Of a stretch of 5,205 bases of DNA, positions 1 through 5,205 are shown one piece after another; the stretch's first letter is position 1, and each line of letters opens with the position of its first letter. Source of the stretch: an uncultured Alistipes sp. (GTDB lineage Bacteria > Bacteroidota > Bacteroidia > Bacteroidales > Rikenellaceae); contig CAUHCL010000129.1 of the NCBI GenBank assembly GCA_959604655.1, positions 1 through 5,205 of the forward strand, read 5' to 3'. The translations under genes were made by a program, and so were the position numbers. The notes beneath the pieces are model-generated. The model was not told the origin of the DNA. It did not search any database and saw only the letters and a list, made by a program, of their open reading frames with translations.

Positions 1-45
1 TAGCCTCGCCCCGCGGAGGCTCGCTGTCGCTTGCCCCGCAGGCTA
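1..45. repeat. GC-rich nested direct and inverted repeat block at the window edge
   Basis: Two imperfect direct copies share a GCCCCGC core followed by AGGCT: core at 8-14 with AGGCT at 17-21, and core at 33-39 with AGGCT at 40-44. AGCCTC (2-7) and GAGGCT (16-21) form a perfect 6-bp inverted repeat around an 8-nt loop. TAGCCT (1-6) also pairs with AGGCTA (40-45). A third, inverted copy of the core, CTGCGGGGC at 100-108, matches GCCCCGCAG at 33-41, so the block can also fold across the terminator-like hairpin at 62-97. No convincing protein is encoded here. The plus-strand frame through it stops near 75 and has no recognisable content. It resembles an intergenic dispersed repeat, but the window cuts it off, so its extent and copy number are unknown. 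Confidence 0.45.
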
Positions 46-61
46 CGACTCGCGATTACAA

Positions 62-97
62 GCCGAAAAAAGATAACACCTTAATTTTATCTTCGGC
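62..97 (-). terminator. Putative intrinsic terminator after the glycoside hydrolase gene
   Basis: Read on the minus strand, AAGATAA (93-87) pairs with TTATCTT (76-70) across a 10-nt loop. The transcript then continues in U, giving six consecutive U at 71-66. Flanking GCCG (62-65) and CGGC (94-97) could extend the pairing if the U residues bulge. The U-run lies on the 3' side only for the minus strand, which matches the direction of the gene ending 22 nt upstream at 120. The core stem is AT-rich and only 7 bp, so termination efficiency is uncertain. This would be the end of the operon. Confidence 0.55.
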
Positions 98-119
98 GGC
101 TGCGGGGCGAACAGCCTCT

Positions 120-1445
120 CTATCTCCTCAACTCCAATATAAGGGGATGGTCGCTCACCTCCAGCTCCACCTCCGCGGCACGCTTCACCGTACGCACGGG
201 CGCCGCCCCGACCGTGGGGTCGTAAACGCGCACTTCGGCGTGGCGCGACGACAGCGTCACCGTCACGGTGTCGCTCCCCGCGACCCGCTCGCCCCACACG
301 ACGAGCCAATAGCCGCCGTCGCTCTTGCGCAGCAGCAGGTCGTGCACCGTGGCGGGCATGGGCGATATGGCATATGCCATCGCCCCCTTTTTGGCGGGCC
401 CGTCGTCGTGCAGTATGGCCGTCATGTTGTGCAGCCAATCGGCCGCCTTGCGTTTGGAGGCGTAGTCCGAGGCGTAGAATCCGAACTTCCCGTCGGGATC
501 GTCCAGAAATTCGTATACGAAGGTCTTGTCCCATCCGCGGACGAACTGCGCGAGAAACAGATTCAGATAGTTGCACCCCTGCACATGCTCGGTGATGCGA
601 CCGTCGCAGTCGCCCACGCGCACGCCCGTCTCGGTGGTGACGCGCGGCAGGACGTCGAGCTCGTCTTGCGGGTATCCCTCGAACTTCCCGAGCCACGTGC
701 GGCCGAAATTGCCGTAGAGCCCGTCGGCGCGGCACTCGGCCGAAGGGTCGGCGGCGTTCCACACCTGATTGTCGTGCGGCGCGTCGGGCCAGCTCGGGTG
801 ATACATATAATTATGTGCATTGGCGAAGTCGGCATAGACCGTGCCCGCGGGCATGCGCGTCGCGGCTCCCTCGGGGATCTTCAGAAACTGCAACCCGCAG
901 TCGTCGGTCTGCGCCCCGACCTCGCTCACGCCGTAAACGGGATAGCGCTTCAGCACGGGATCGGCCTTCACCCGCGCGTAGAGGTCGCGCTGGAACTCGG
1001 CCACGGGCATCCACGACAGCTTCCCGCCGCCCTTTGTGCCCTTGTAGGTCACACCGCCGAAGTTGTTGGGTTCGTTGGGCCCCTCCACTGCCAGCAGCGC
1101 ACCCGCGTCGTGCAGCTCGCGCGCCATGCGCAGCACGGCCTCCAGATCGCCGTCGCGTGTGCCGCTGCCCGACCCGATCACCACCTTCACGCCCGCCTCG
1201 CGGTGCAGGAGTATCAACCCCGACATGTCGTAGTTGCCATCGGCGGCGTCACGCACGTTCCTTATGCCCGCGTAACGCAGCAGCGGCGCTATGCGCGAGG
1301 CATCCTGCCCGTGCTGCACATGCACGCACACGCCTATGGAGTTCAGGAAATCGGTCGCCGAGGCCGCGCGCCTCTTCTCCGCCCCGAGAGCGGGGATGCA
1401 CGTCGCCGCAGCGACGACCGCCGTCAAAAACGCCTTTCCGATCAT
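120..1445 (-). CDS. Secreted glycoside hydrolase-like protein (clan A TIM barrel)
   Basis: A 441-residue protein with an export signal at about residues 1-22 (hydrophobic core from A5 to L20, probable cleavage after ALGA). The mature part looks like a clan-A (beta/alpha)8 glycosidase. The motif VEGPNEPNN places the likely acid/base at E125, and VTTETG places the likely nucleophile at E272. ANAHNY (208-213) and the WDKTFVYEF segment (305-313) fit later barrel strands. Residues from about 355 to the end (SPMPATVHDLLL, then WLVVWGE, then VYDPTVG) look like the small C-terminal beta domain common in GH39/GH30-type enzymes. Close relatives are, as I recall, uncharacterised secreted proteins from soil and plant-associated bacteria; the exact GH family and substrate cannot be told from sequence alone. 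It probably acts in the periplasm or outside the cell. It is the last gene of the run, 4 nt after the antiporter stop, so the two are probably translationally coupled. A lipobox is not evident: C16 is preceded by AAT. Confidence 0.88.
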   Translation of the reverse strand: MIGKAFLTAVVAAATCIPALGAEKRRAASATDFLNSIGVCVHVQHGQDASRIAPLLRYAGIRNVRDAADGNYDMSGLILLHREAGVKVVIGSGSGTRDGDLEAVLRMARELHDAGALLAVEGPNEPNNFGGVTYKGTKGGGKLSWMPVAEFQRDLYARVKADPVLKRYPVYGVSEVGAQTDDCGLQFLKIPEGAATRMPAGTVYADFANAHNYMYHPSWPDAPHDNQVWNAADPSAECRADGLYGNFGRTWLGKFEGYPQDELDVLPRVTTETGVRVGDCDGRITEHVQGCNYLNLFLAQFVRGWDKTFVYEFLDDPDGKFGFYASDYASKRKAADWLHNMTAILHDDGPAKKGAMAYAISPMPATVHDLLLRKSDGGYWLVVWGERVAGSDTVTVTLSSRHAEVRVYDPTVGAAPVRTVKRAAEVELEVSDHPLILELRR

Positions 1446-1449
1446 AACC

Positions 1450-2421
1450 TCATCGTATCAAATAAATCACATAGCCGACGTATATCGCCAGGTAGGCTAA
1501 CCCCTCGGCACGGGTGATGCGCCGCACGCCGATCACCAGAGCCGACACGAGCAGCAGCACCGCCGAGCCGAGCACCATCCATATGTCGAGCGGCCCTATG
1601 GCCGACGCGGTGAGCGGATGGATCGTCGCGGCCGAACCCAGTATGAACAGTATGTTGAATATGTTGGAGCCTATTATGTTGCCCACCGCCATCGAGAACT
1701 TGCCGTTTGCCACGGCCGAGACGCTCGACGCCAGTTCGGGCAGCGAGGTGCCCGCCGCCACCACCGTTATGGCTATCACCGATTCGCTCACGCCCCACGC
1801 ACGCGCTATCGCCGAGGCCGACGAGAGACACAGCTTGCCGCCGCCTATCAGGCCGACCAGCCCCACGGCTATGAGCAGACCTATAGCGGCCCACGGCATG
1901 GGTTTCGCCGCAGCGGCATCCCCCGCGCCGCCGTCGGCCTGCGCATCGGGCATGTCGTGGCGTGCCGAGCGGATCGAGTAGACGATCACGCCCACATACG
2001 ACAGAAGCATCGCCGCACCCGCCGCACGGCCTATGCCGCCCTCGCCGCCCGACACCGCCCTGCTGCCGAAAATGACGGCGGCCAGCACCAGCGACGCGCC
2101 GATGCAGATCGGTATGTCGCGGCGTATGTTCTCGCGGGTGAACAGCAGCGGCCTTATCAGCGAGCAGACGCCCAGAATCACCAGCGTGTTGAACAGATTG
2201 GATCCCGTGACGTTGCCTATCGACATGGCGCCGTTGCCCTCGGCGGCCGACATGACGCTGACGGTAAGCTCGGGCATGGAGGTACCTATGGCCACCACCG
2301 TGAGACCCACCACGAACTCGGGGACACTAAAACGCGCCGCCAGAGCCGCCGAGCCGCGGGTGAGCATCTCGGCGCATACGGCCAGCAGTACGAGGCCGAC
2401 AAGAAGCAGAAGATAGTTCAT
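1450..2421 (-). CDS. Calcium/sodium antiporter (CaCA family, YrbG-like)
   Basis: A 323-residue inner-membrane ion exchanger, close to the usual length of bacterial YrbG/CaxA-type proteins. It shows the two alpha-repeats that define the Ca2+:cation antiporter family. The first has GTSMPE (46-51) followed by GNVTGSNLFN (69-78). The second has GTSLPE (224-229) followed by GNIIGSNIFN (247-256). The conserved glutamates E51 and E229 are the expected ion-binding residues. Hydrophobic stretches fit about ten membrane helices. The two halves are joined by a short Asp/Gly/Ala-rich loop at about 151-176, probably cytoplasmic. The family exchanges Ca2+ against Na+ or H+ using the ion gradient; which ions apply here is inference. 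The start follows an 87-nt GC-rich spacer and is preceded by a purine-rich stretch (CCGAAAAAAG) instead of a classical ribosome binding site. The stop lies 4 nt before the glycoside hydrolase start. Confidence 0.95.
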   Translation of the reverse strand: MNYLLLLVGLVLLAVCAEMLTRGSAALAARFSVPEFVVGLTVVAIGTSMPELTVSVMSAAEGNGAMSIGNVTGSNLFNTLVILGVCSLIRPLLFTRENIRRDIPICIGASLVLAAVIFGSRAVSGGEGGIGRAAGAAMLLSYVGVIVYSIRSARHDMPDAQADGGAGDAAAAKPMPWAAIGLLIAVGLVGLIGGGKLCLSSASAIARAWGVSESVIAITVVAAGTSLPELASSVSAVANGKFSMAVGNIIGSNIFNILFILGSAATIHPLTASAIGPLDIWMVLGSAVLLLVSALVIGVRRITRAEGLAYLAIYVGYVIYLIR

Positions 2422-2437
2422 AATCCAACTTTTTTCG

Positions 2438-2490
2438 GGCAGCAGCCTGCGGACCGCCGCAGGGTGGCGGCGGGATGGCGGCGGGCTGCC
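2438..2490. repeat. GC-rich tandem and inverted repeats in the HAD-antiporter spacer
   Basis: On the plus strand TGGCGGCGGG occurs twice with an 11-bp period (2465-2474 and 2476-2485). Each copy contains GCGGCGG, the complement of CCGCCGC at 2454-2460, so either copy can close a 7-bp hairpin; the nearer pairing has a 6-nt loop. Outside this, GGCAGC (2438-2443) pairs with GCTGCC (2485-2490), or in a shifted register GCAGCC (2442-2447) pairs with GGCTGC (2484-2489). In the minus-strand transcript the structure is followed by A residues, not U, so it is not an intrinsic terminator. It would sit just upstream of the antiporter start. Confidence 0.5.
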
Positions 2491-2498
2491 TACACCGA

Positions 2499-2506
2499 CA
2501 AATAAA
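2499..2506 (-). promoter_or_regulatory. Weak candidate Bacteroidota -7 box for the antiporter pair
   Basis: The minus strand reads TTTATTTG, one mismatch from the Bacteroidota -7 consensus TAnnTTTG, in the only AT-rich part of the spacer after the HAD stop codon. No convincing TTG-type -33 element lies at the expected distance upstream, which is the GC-rich end of the HAD gene. If used, it would give a leader of roughly 70 nt containing the whole GC-rich repeat. This is a candidate only. Confidence 0.17.
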
Positions 2507-2508
2507 AT

Positions 2509-3375
2509 CTACTCTTTCCCGTGCGCCCTGCGCAGCAGCTCGCCCAGCACGCCTATGTTGTCGGCTATGATCTCGGGGCTGCGCGGTGCGGCGTCGGCCA
2601 CCTCGAGCGTCGTCTCGCCCGACAGCACCAGCACCCCCATAGCACCCGCGTTGTGGGCCATCTCGATATCGGTATATATGCGGTCGCCCACCATCGCTAT
2701 GCGGTCGGGCTGCAATCCGTAACGGCGCTCGATGCCCGTCAGCATGTTGGGGTCGGGCTTGCCCAGCGTTATGTCGGGGCGGCGTCCCGTGGCATGCTCG
2801 ATGCACTTGCATATCGAGCCGCAGTCGACCAGCACCACCCGCTGGTCGGTGGGGCACACGCGGTCGGGGTTGGTGGCTATGTAGGGCAGCCCCTGCGACA
2901 CCCACCATGCGGCGCGGCACAGACGCCCGTAGCTCAGCGTCATGTCGAACGCCGCCACCACCGCGTCGGGCACGTCGTCGGGATCGTCGGCCGTCGATTC
3001 GAATCCCGCCTTCTCGAACTCCGAAATCATGCTCGGCGTTCCGAGCAGGAACAATCGCCGTGCCGAGGGGTAACGGTCGCGTATGTAGTCGATGGCCGCC
3101 AGCGAGGTGGTGTACATCTCATCGGCCGAGGCCTCGATGCCGAGCGCCGCGAGCTTGCGCAGATAGTCGTCGATCGACCGCGACGGGTTGTTGGTCAGAA
3201 AAGAGTAGGTTATGCCCATCTCCCTGAGGCTCGCCAGGAAAGGCTTGGTGCAGTCGAAAAGCGACTTGCCCATGTAGATGGTGCCATCCATGTCGAGCGC
3301 GACATGGCGTATGCGGCGCAGGCGTTCGGCAAGCTCCCCGTCGCCGAAAACCGAGCGGTATTTTTCGAATTTCAT
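2509..3375 (-). CDS. HAD-superfamily IIA hydrolase (NagD-like phosphatase)
   Basis: A 288-residue cytoplasmic phosphatase of the HAD-IIA subfamily, normal length for the group. Motif I is ALDMDGTIYMG, with nucleophile D28 and acid/base D30. Motif II is FLTNNPS, with T61. Motif III is LGKPDP, with K206. Motif IV is VGDRIYTDI, with D231 and D236 for Mg2+. The C2a cap lies between motifs II and III, at about residues 70-200, and includes the typical ATNPD (167-171) and DCGSICKCIEHATG (184-197) stretches. Family members dephosphorylate small metabolites such as nucleotides, sugar phosphates or pyridoxal phosphate; the substrate cannot be assigned here. The start is clear: ATG with A-rich flanks, 6 nt after the stop of the SPOR gene, so it belongs to the upstream run. 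Confidence 0.95.
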   Translation of the reverse strand: MKFEKYRSVFGDGELAERLRRIRHVALDMDGTIYMGKSLFDCTKPFLASLREMGITYSFLTNNPSRSIDDYLRKLAALGIEASADEMYTTSLAAIDYIRDRYPSARRLFLLGTPSMISEFEKAGFESTADDPDDVPDAVVAAFDMTLSYGRLCRAAWWVSQGLPYIATNPDRVCPTDQRVVLVDCGSICKCIEHATGRRPDITLGKPDPNMLTGIERRYGLQPDRIAMVGDRIYTDIEMAHNAGAMGVLVLSGETTLEVADAAPRSPEIIADNIGVLGELLRRAHGKE

Positions 3376-3381
3376 GATATT

Positions 3382-3852
3382 TTACTCTTCTTTTTTGATG
3401 AAGTCGTCGATATCCATCTCGCGGCTCTGCGAGATGGCCTTGGGGAACACCGAGCGCACGCGCCACAGCTCGATGATGGCTTCCTCCTTGGTGAGGTAGC
3501 GGCCTGCCGTCACGTAGAACGACGGGCTTTCGTAGTACATCTTCACCTCTATGTCGGGGAAGTTCTCCTCGAAGGTCTGCTTGGCCTTCGTGGCATTCTC
3601 GCGCGCCTTCTGCGTGTTGTCCGAAAGGATCAGGATCGTGTAGCCGTTCACCTTGGTGCGCCGCGTGCGCTGCTCGACGGCACGCACGGCCTGCGCCGCG
3701 TCGCCCTGCTCGGTGACAGTCACCCTGTCGCGGCCCGCCGCCAGACGGCTGCGCACGCCGCCGATCTCCTGCGCCTGCACGCGGCCCGCTCCTAACGATG
3801 CCGCCGCCAAAAGGGTTAAAAATAACAGTTTCATAGGTTTCGTATTTTTCAT
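3382..3852 (-). CDS. Secreted SPOR-domain protein
   Basis: A 156-residue exported protein. A signal peptide covers about residues 1-27 (hydrophobic LLFLTLLAAASLGA, probable cleavage VQA before QE), then a short variable linker runs to about 68. Residues 69-148 look like a SPOR repeat: it opens with NGYTILILSDN, has a central helix rich in Lys/Ala, then SPSFYVTAGRYLTKEEAIIEL, and closes with VFPKAISQSREMDI. SPOR domains bind glycan strands lacking stem peptides, usually at division sites, so a periplasmic, peptidoglycan-associated role is likely but inferred. The given start overlaps the preceding lipoprotein stop as ATGA. A second ATG at codon 7 (3834) has a more A-rich upstream region and gives a standard signal peptide, so it may be the true start. 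The first 30 codons are much more AT-rich than the rest of the operon. Confidence 0.88.
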   Translation of the reverse strand: MKNTKPMKLLFLTLLAAASLGAGRVQAQEIGGVRSRLAAGRDRVTVTEQGDAAQAVRAVEQRTRRTKVNGYTILILSDNTQKARENATKAKQTFEENFPDIEVKMYYESPSFYVTAGRYLTKEEAIIELWRVRSVFPKAISQSREMDIDDFIKKEE

Positions 3853-4394
3853 TCGCCGTCGCCCGAGCGGGGCAACGACTCCGTAAATTCATCCAACATG
3901 CGCCACACCTCGCCGATCATGCGCTGCGGCACGACCGTCGTCAGCGGCACCGTTCCCTGCCCCGACGTCTCGCCGAAGAGTATGCCCGAACGCACCGAGG
4001 TCTCCAGTTCGATCCCGATGCCGTCCGCATCGCGCCTGCGCACCGCGGCCCGCAGCTCCATCGCCGCCGAGTTGCGCACGACGTTCACGCGCAGGGGCAC
4101 CGTCACCTCCGACGTGCGGCGCGGCGGGATCTTCACCGCCTCGGCGAGGGTGAGCATCGCCACCCGACGCCCGCGCCATGATATCCGCACCCGTCCGCCG
4201 AGTATCTTCACCCCGCGCGAGGGGTTGTCCACCGTCACGGCGAGCGTCATGCGCGACGGGATATCCTCGCCCTCGGCGAACTCGGCCTCCGCCACCCGTA
4301 CGCCCCTGACCGTCGGCACGCGGCCCGCATCCGCGGCGCACCCCGCCATGCAGAGCGCCGCCCACAGCACGAGTATCGTCCTCAACGCCGCCAT
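3849..4394 (-). CDS. LEA2-type lipoprotein
   Basis: A 181-residue protein beginning with a lipoprotein signal: hydrophobic ILVLWAALCMAG followed by C19, the likely lipidated cysteine. Met at the -3 position makes the lipobox slightly atypical. Residues of about 30-130 fit the LEA type 2 (WHy) fold. There is an initial strand with VTVDNPS (53-59), then GVKILGGRVRISWRGRRVAML, then a turn at VKIPPRRTSEVTVPLRV, which is the usual pattern of an NP motif followed by a hydrophobic strand and a Ser/Thr-Val-Pro strand. The tail after about 130 is low in recognisable features and ends in a charged stretch. Bacterial LEA2 lipoproteins are envelope proteins of unknown role. It starts 3 nt after the ubiE stop and overlaps the SPOR gene by 4 nt, so co-translation with both is likely. 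Confidence 0.85.
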   Translation of the reverse strand: MAALRTILVLWAALCMAGCAADAGRVPTVRGVRVAEAEFAEGEDIPSRMTLAVTVDNPSRGVKILGGRVRISWRGRRVAMLTLAEAVKIPPRRTSEVTVPLRVNVVRNSAAMELRAAVRRRDADGIGIELETSVRSGILFGETSGQGTVPLTTVVPQRMIGEVWRMLDEFTESLPRSGDGE

Positions 4395-4397
4395 CGT

Positions 4398-5120
4398 CTA
4401 CGGCTTGCGGCCTATGTATATCTGCGCTATGCCCAGACTCTGGCTGCGGCGACGGCAATCGACGAACCCCGCCTCGCGCATTATGTCGAGGAACCGCTCG
4501 GGTTCGGGGAACTCGGCGATCGACGCGGGCAGATAGTCGTAGGCCTCGCGGTCGTGCGACACCAGCCCTCCCACGGGTCCCAGCACATGGTTCGAGTAGA
4601 GTCCGTAGAGGCGTCGCACCAGCGGGTTGCGCGGCATCGAGAATTCGAGTATCACGGCGTGGCCGCCGCTGCGCAGCGAGCGCCGTATCTCGGCCAGCCC
4701 CGCTTCAAGGTCGCCGAAGTTGCGCACGCCGAAAGCCACCGTCACCACGTCGATCACCCCGTCGGCCACGTCCAGCCGCTCGGCGTCGCCCTGATAGAGC
4801 GCTATGTGGTCATCCAGCCCCTTACGGCGCACCTTCTCGGCCGCCACCGCCAGCATCTTTTCCGACAGGTCGACCCCCATTACGCGGGCCTTCCGCATGC
4901 GCGCGGCCATCTTTATGGCCAGATCGCCCGTGCCCGTGGCCAGATCGAGTATGCGCGACGGCTTCATGCGGCGCACGATGCGCACCACGCGCCGACGCCA
5001 CAGCTTGTCGATCGAGAGCGAAAAGATATGGTTCAGACGGTCGTACGTGGGGGCTATGTTGTCGAACATCTCGGCAACTTCCTCCTTCTTGCTTTTGCGT
5101 GACGAATTGTATGGTTTCAT
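4398..5120 (-). CDS. ubiE: Demethylmenaquinone methyltransferase
   Basis: A 240-residue SAM-dependent methyltransferase (UbiE/MenG/Coq5 family), usual length. It methylates demethylmenaquinone to menaquinone at the last step of the quinone pathway, on the inner face of the membrane. Visible motifs are the family N-terminus MFDNIAPTYDRLNHIFSLSIDKLWRR (from residue 18), SAM motif I LDLATGTGD (58-66), the acidic end of strand 2 at VDLS (83-86), GDAE (111-114), and AFGVRNF (129-135). These are followed by a match to the second family signature, RSLRSGGHAVILEFS. The first 17 residues are a lysine- and serine-rich extension. The start is ATG in an A-rich context 33 nt after the preceding gene. In a menaquinone-only anaerobe menG is the more accurate name; ubiE is the usual database symbol. 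It heads the tight four-gene run seen here. Confidence 0.97.
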   Translation of the reverse strand: MKPYNSSRKSKKEEVAEMFDNIAPTYDRLNHIFSLSIDKLWRRRVVRIVRRMKPSRILDLATGTGDLAIKMAARMRKARVMGVDLSEKMLAVAAEKVRRKGLDDHIALYQGDAERLDVADGVIDVVTVAFGVRNFGDLEAGLAEIRRSLRSGGHAVILEFSMPRNPLVRRLYGLYSNHVLGPVGGLVSHDREAYDYLPASIAEFPEPERFLDIMREAGFVDCRRRSQSLGIAQIYIGRKP

Positions 5121-5133
5121 TATGTCATTACCG

Positions 5134-5152
5134 CGGCGTTCGCCGAACGCCG
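5134..5152. repeat. 19-bp palindrome between the upstream gene and ubiE
   Basis: CGGCGTTCGCCGAACGCCG is a perfect inverted repeat: 8-bp arms and a 3-nt centre. It begins 1 nt after the upstream stop codon, in transcription order, and ends 13 nt before the ubiE ATG. No U-run follows it on the minus strand, so it does not look like an intrinsic terminator. It could be an mRNA stem-loop at the gene junction or a protein-binding site. Confidence 0.5.
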
Positions 5153-5153
5153 T

Positions 5154-5205
5154 CTATTGTTTGTACTTCAAAGATTCTTCGGGGCTTATACGCGCCACTA
5201 TCGCC
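5154..5205 (-). CDS. C-terminal end of an unidentified gene (partial)
   Basis: The last 16 codons before a TAG at 5154-5156 read AIVARISPEESLKYKQ. Codon choice (ATA for both Ile, GCG for Ala, GAA for Glu) matches the neighbouring genes. The other open frame through the same bases, which stops at 5128-5130, uses several rare-looking Arg codons and is less likely. The tail is too short to name. The gene runs in the same direction as ubiE with a 33-nt gap, so it is probably upstream in the same operon. Confidence 0.6.
   Translation of the reverse strand, partial: AIVARISPEESLKYKQ

Noticed and set aside
1..60. Possible tRNA or other structured RNA gene
   Set aside because: The inverted repeats do not form a cloverleaf: no T-loop sequence, anticodon arm or CCA end could be placed.
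1..75. End of a plus-strand gene entering from the left edge
   Set aside because: The open frame ending near 75 runs through the repeat block and encodes no recognisable sequence. It cannot be fully excluded without the flanking DNA.
147..1517. Long plus-strand open frame (456 codons) opposite the glycoside hydrolase
   Set aside because: Its translation is rich in His, Arg, Gly and Val with no domain or motif, and it is antisense to a gene with clear catalytic motifs. Long antisense frames are expected in GC-rich DNA with strong codon bias.
2436..2490. GC-rich hairpin next to a run of six T as an intrinsic terminator
   Set aside because: The T run (2430-2435) lies on the 5' side for plus-strand transcription and appears as A residues for minus-strand transcription, so neither direction gives a stem followed by U.
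1618..2505. Plus-strand open frame opposite the antiporter
   Set aside because: Its composition mirrors the antisense of a membrane protein (Arg, His, Gln-rich), and it has no domain.
2521..3795. Long plus-strand open frame (424 codons) across the HAD and SPOR genes
   Set aside because: It spans two convincing minus-strand genes, has low-complexity His/Arg/Ala-rich composition and shows no recognisable family.
3119..3892. Minus-strand open frame overlapping the SPOR and HAD genes in another frame
   Set aside because: It is an out-of-frame shadow, Arg/Gly/Ala-rich with no motif, and conflicts with two well-supported genes.

Overview
The window is a compact, GC-rich stretch (about 60% G+C by eye) in which every credible gene lies on the minus strand, so transcription runs from position 5205 down to position 1. 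Several traits point to Bacteroidota, most likely an Alistipes-like member of the Bacteroidales. These are the A-rich translation starts without clear Shine-Dalgarno sequences, a menaquinone-type UbiE/MenG, a SPOR-domain periplasmic protein of the kind seen in that phylum, and heavy use of the ATA isoleucine codon despite the high G+C. The lineage is an inference from protein and codon style; there is no marker gene here.

In transcription order the layout is as follows. The last 16 codons of an unidentified gene (5154-5205) are followed by a 19-bp palindrome. Next comes a tight four-gene run: ubiE/menG methyltransferase (4398-5120), an LEA2-type lipoprotein (3849-4394), a secreted SPOR-domain protein (3382-3852) and a HAD-IIA (NagD-like) phosphatase (2509-3375). 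Gaps inside this run are 3, -4 and 6 nt. An 87-nt spacer holding GC-rich repeats and inverted repeats separates it from a second pair: a CaCA-family calcium/sodium antiporter (1450-2421) and a secreted clan-A-like glycoside hydrolase (120-1445), 4 nt apart. A terminator-like hairpin (62-97) follows, and the window ends in a nested GC-rich repeat block (1-45).

The spacing fits one polycistronic transcript, or two with a possible internal promoter in the 87-nt spacer. The functions are mixed: quinone biosynthesis, two envelope proteins, a housekeeping-type phosphatase, an ion exchanger and a polysaccharide-active exoenzyme. I see no shared pathway, and the arrangement looks like a housekeeping operon with an accessory tail.

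I found no mobile element, CRISPR array, RNA gene, toxin-antitoxin pair or defence system. The points most worth a second look are the poorly characterised glycoside hydrolase family, the structured spacer at 2422-2508 and the repeat block at the left edge. None amounts to a clear new biological system.
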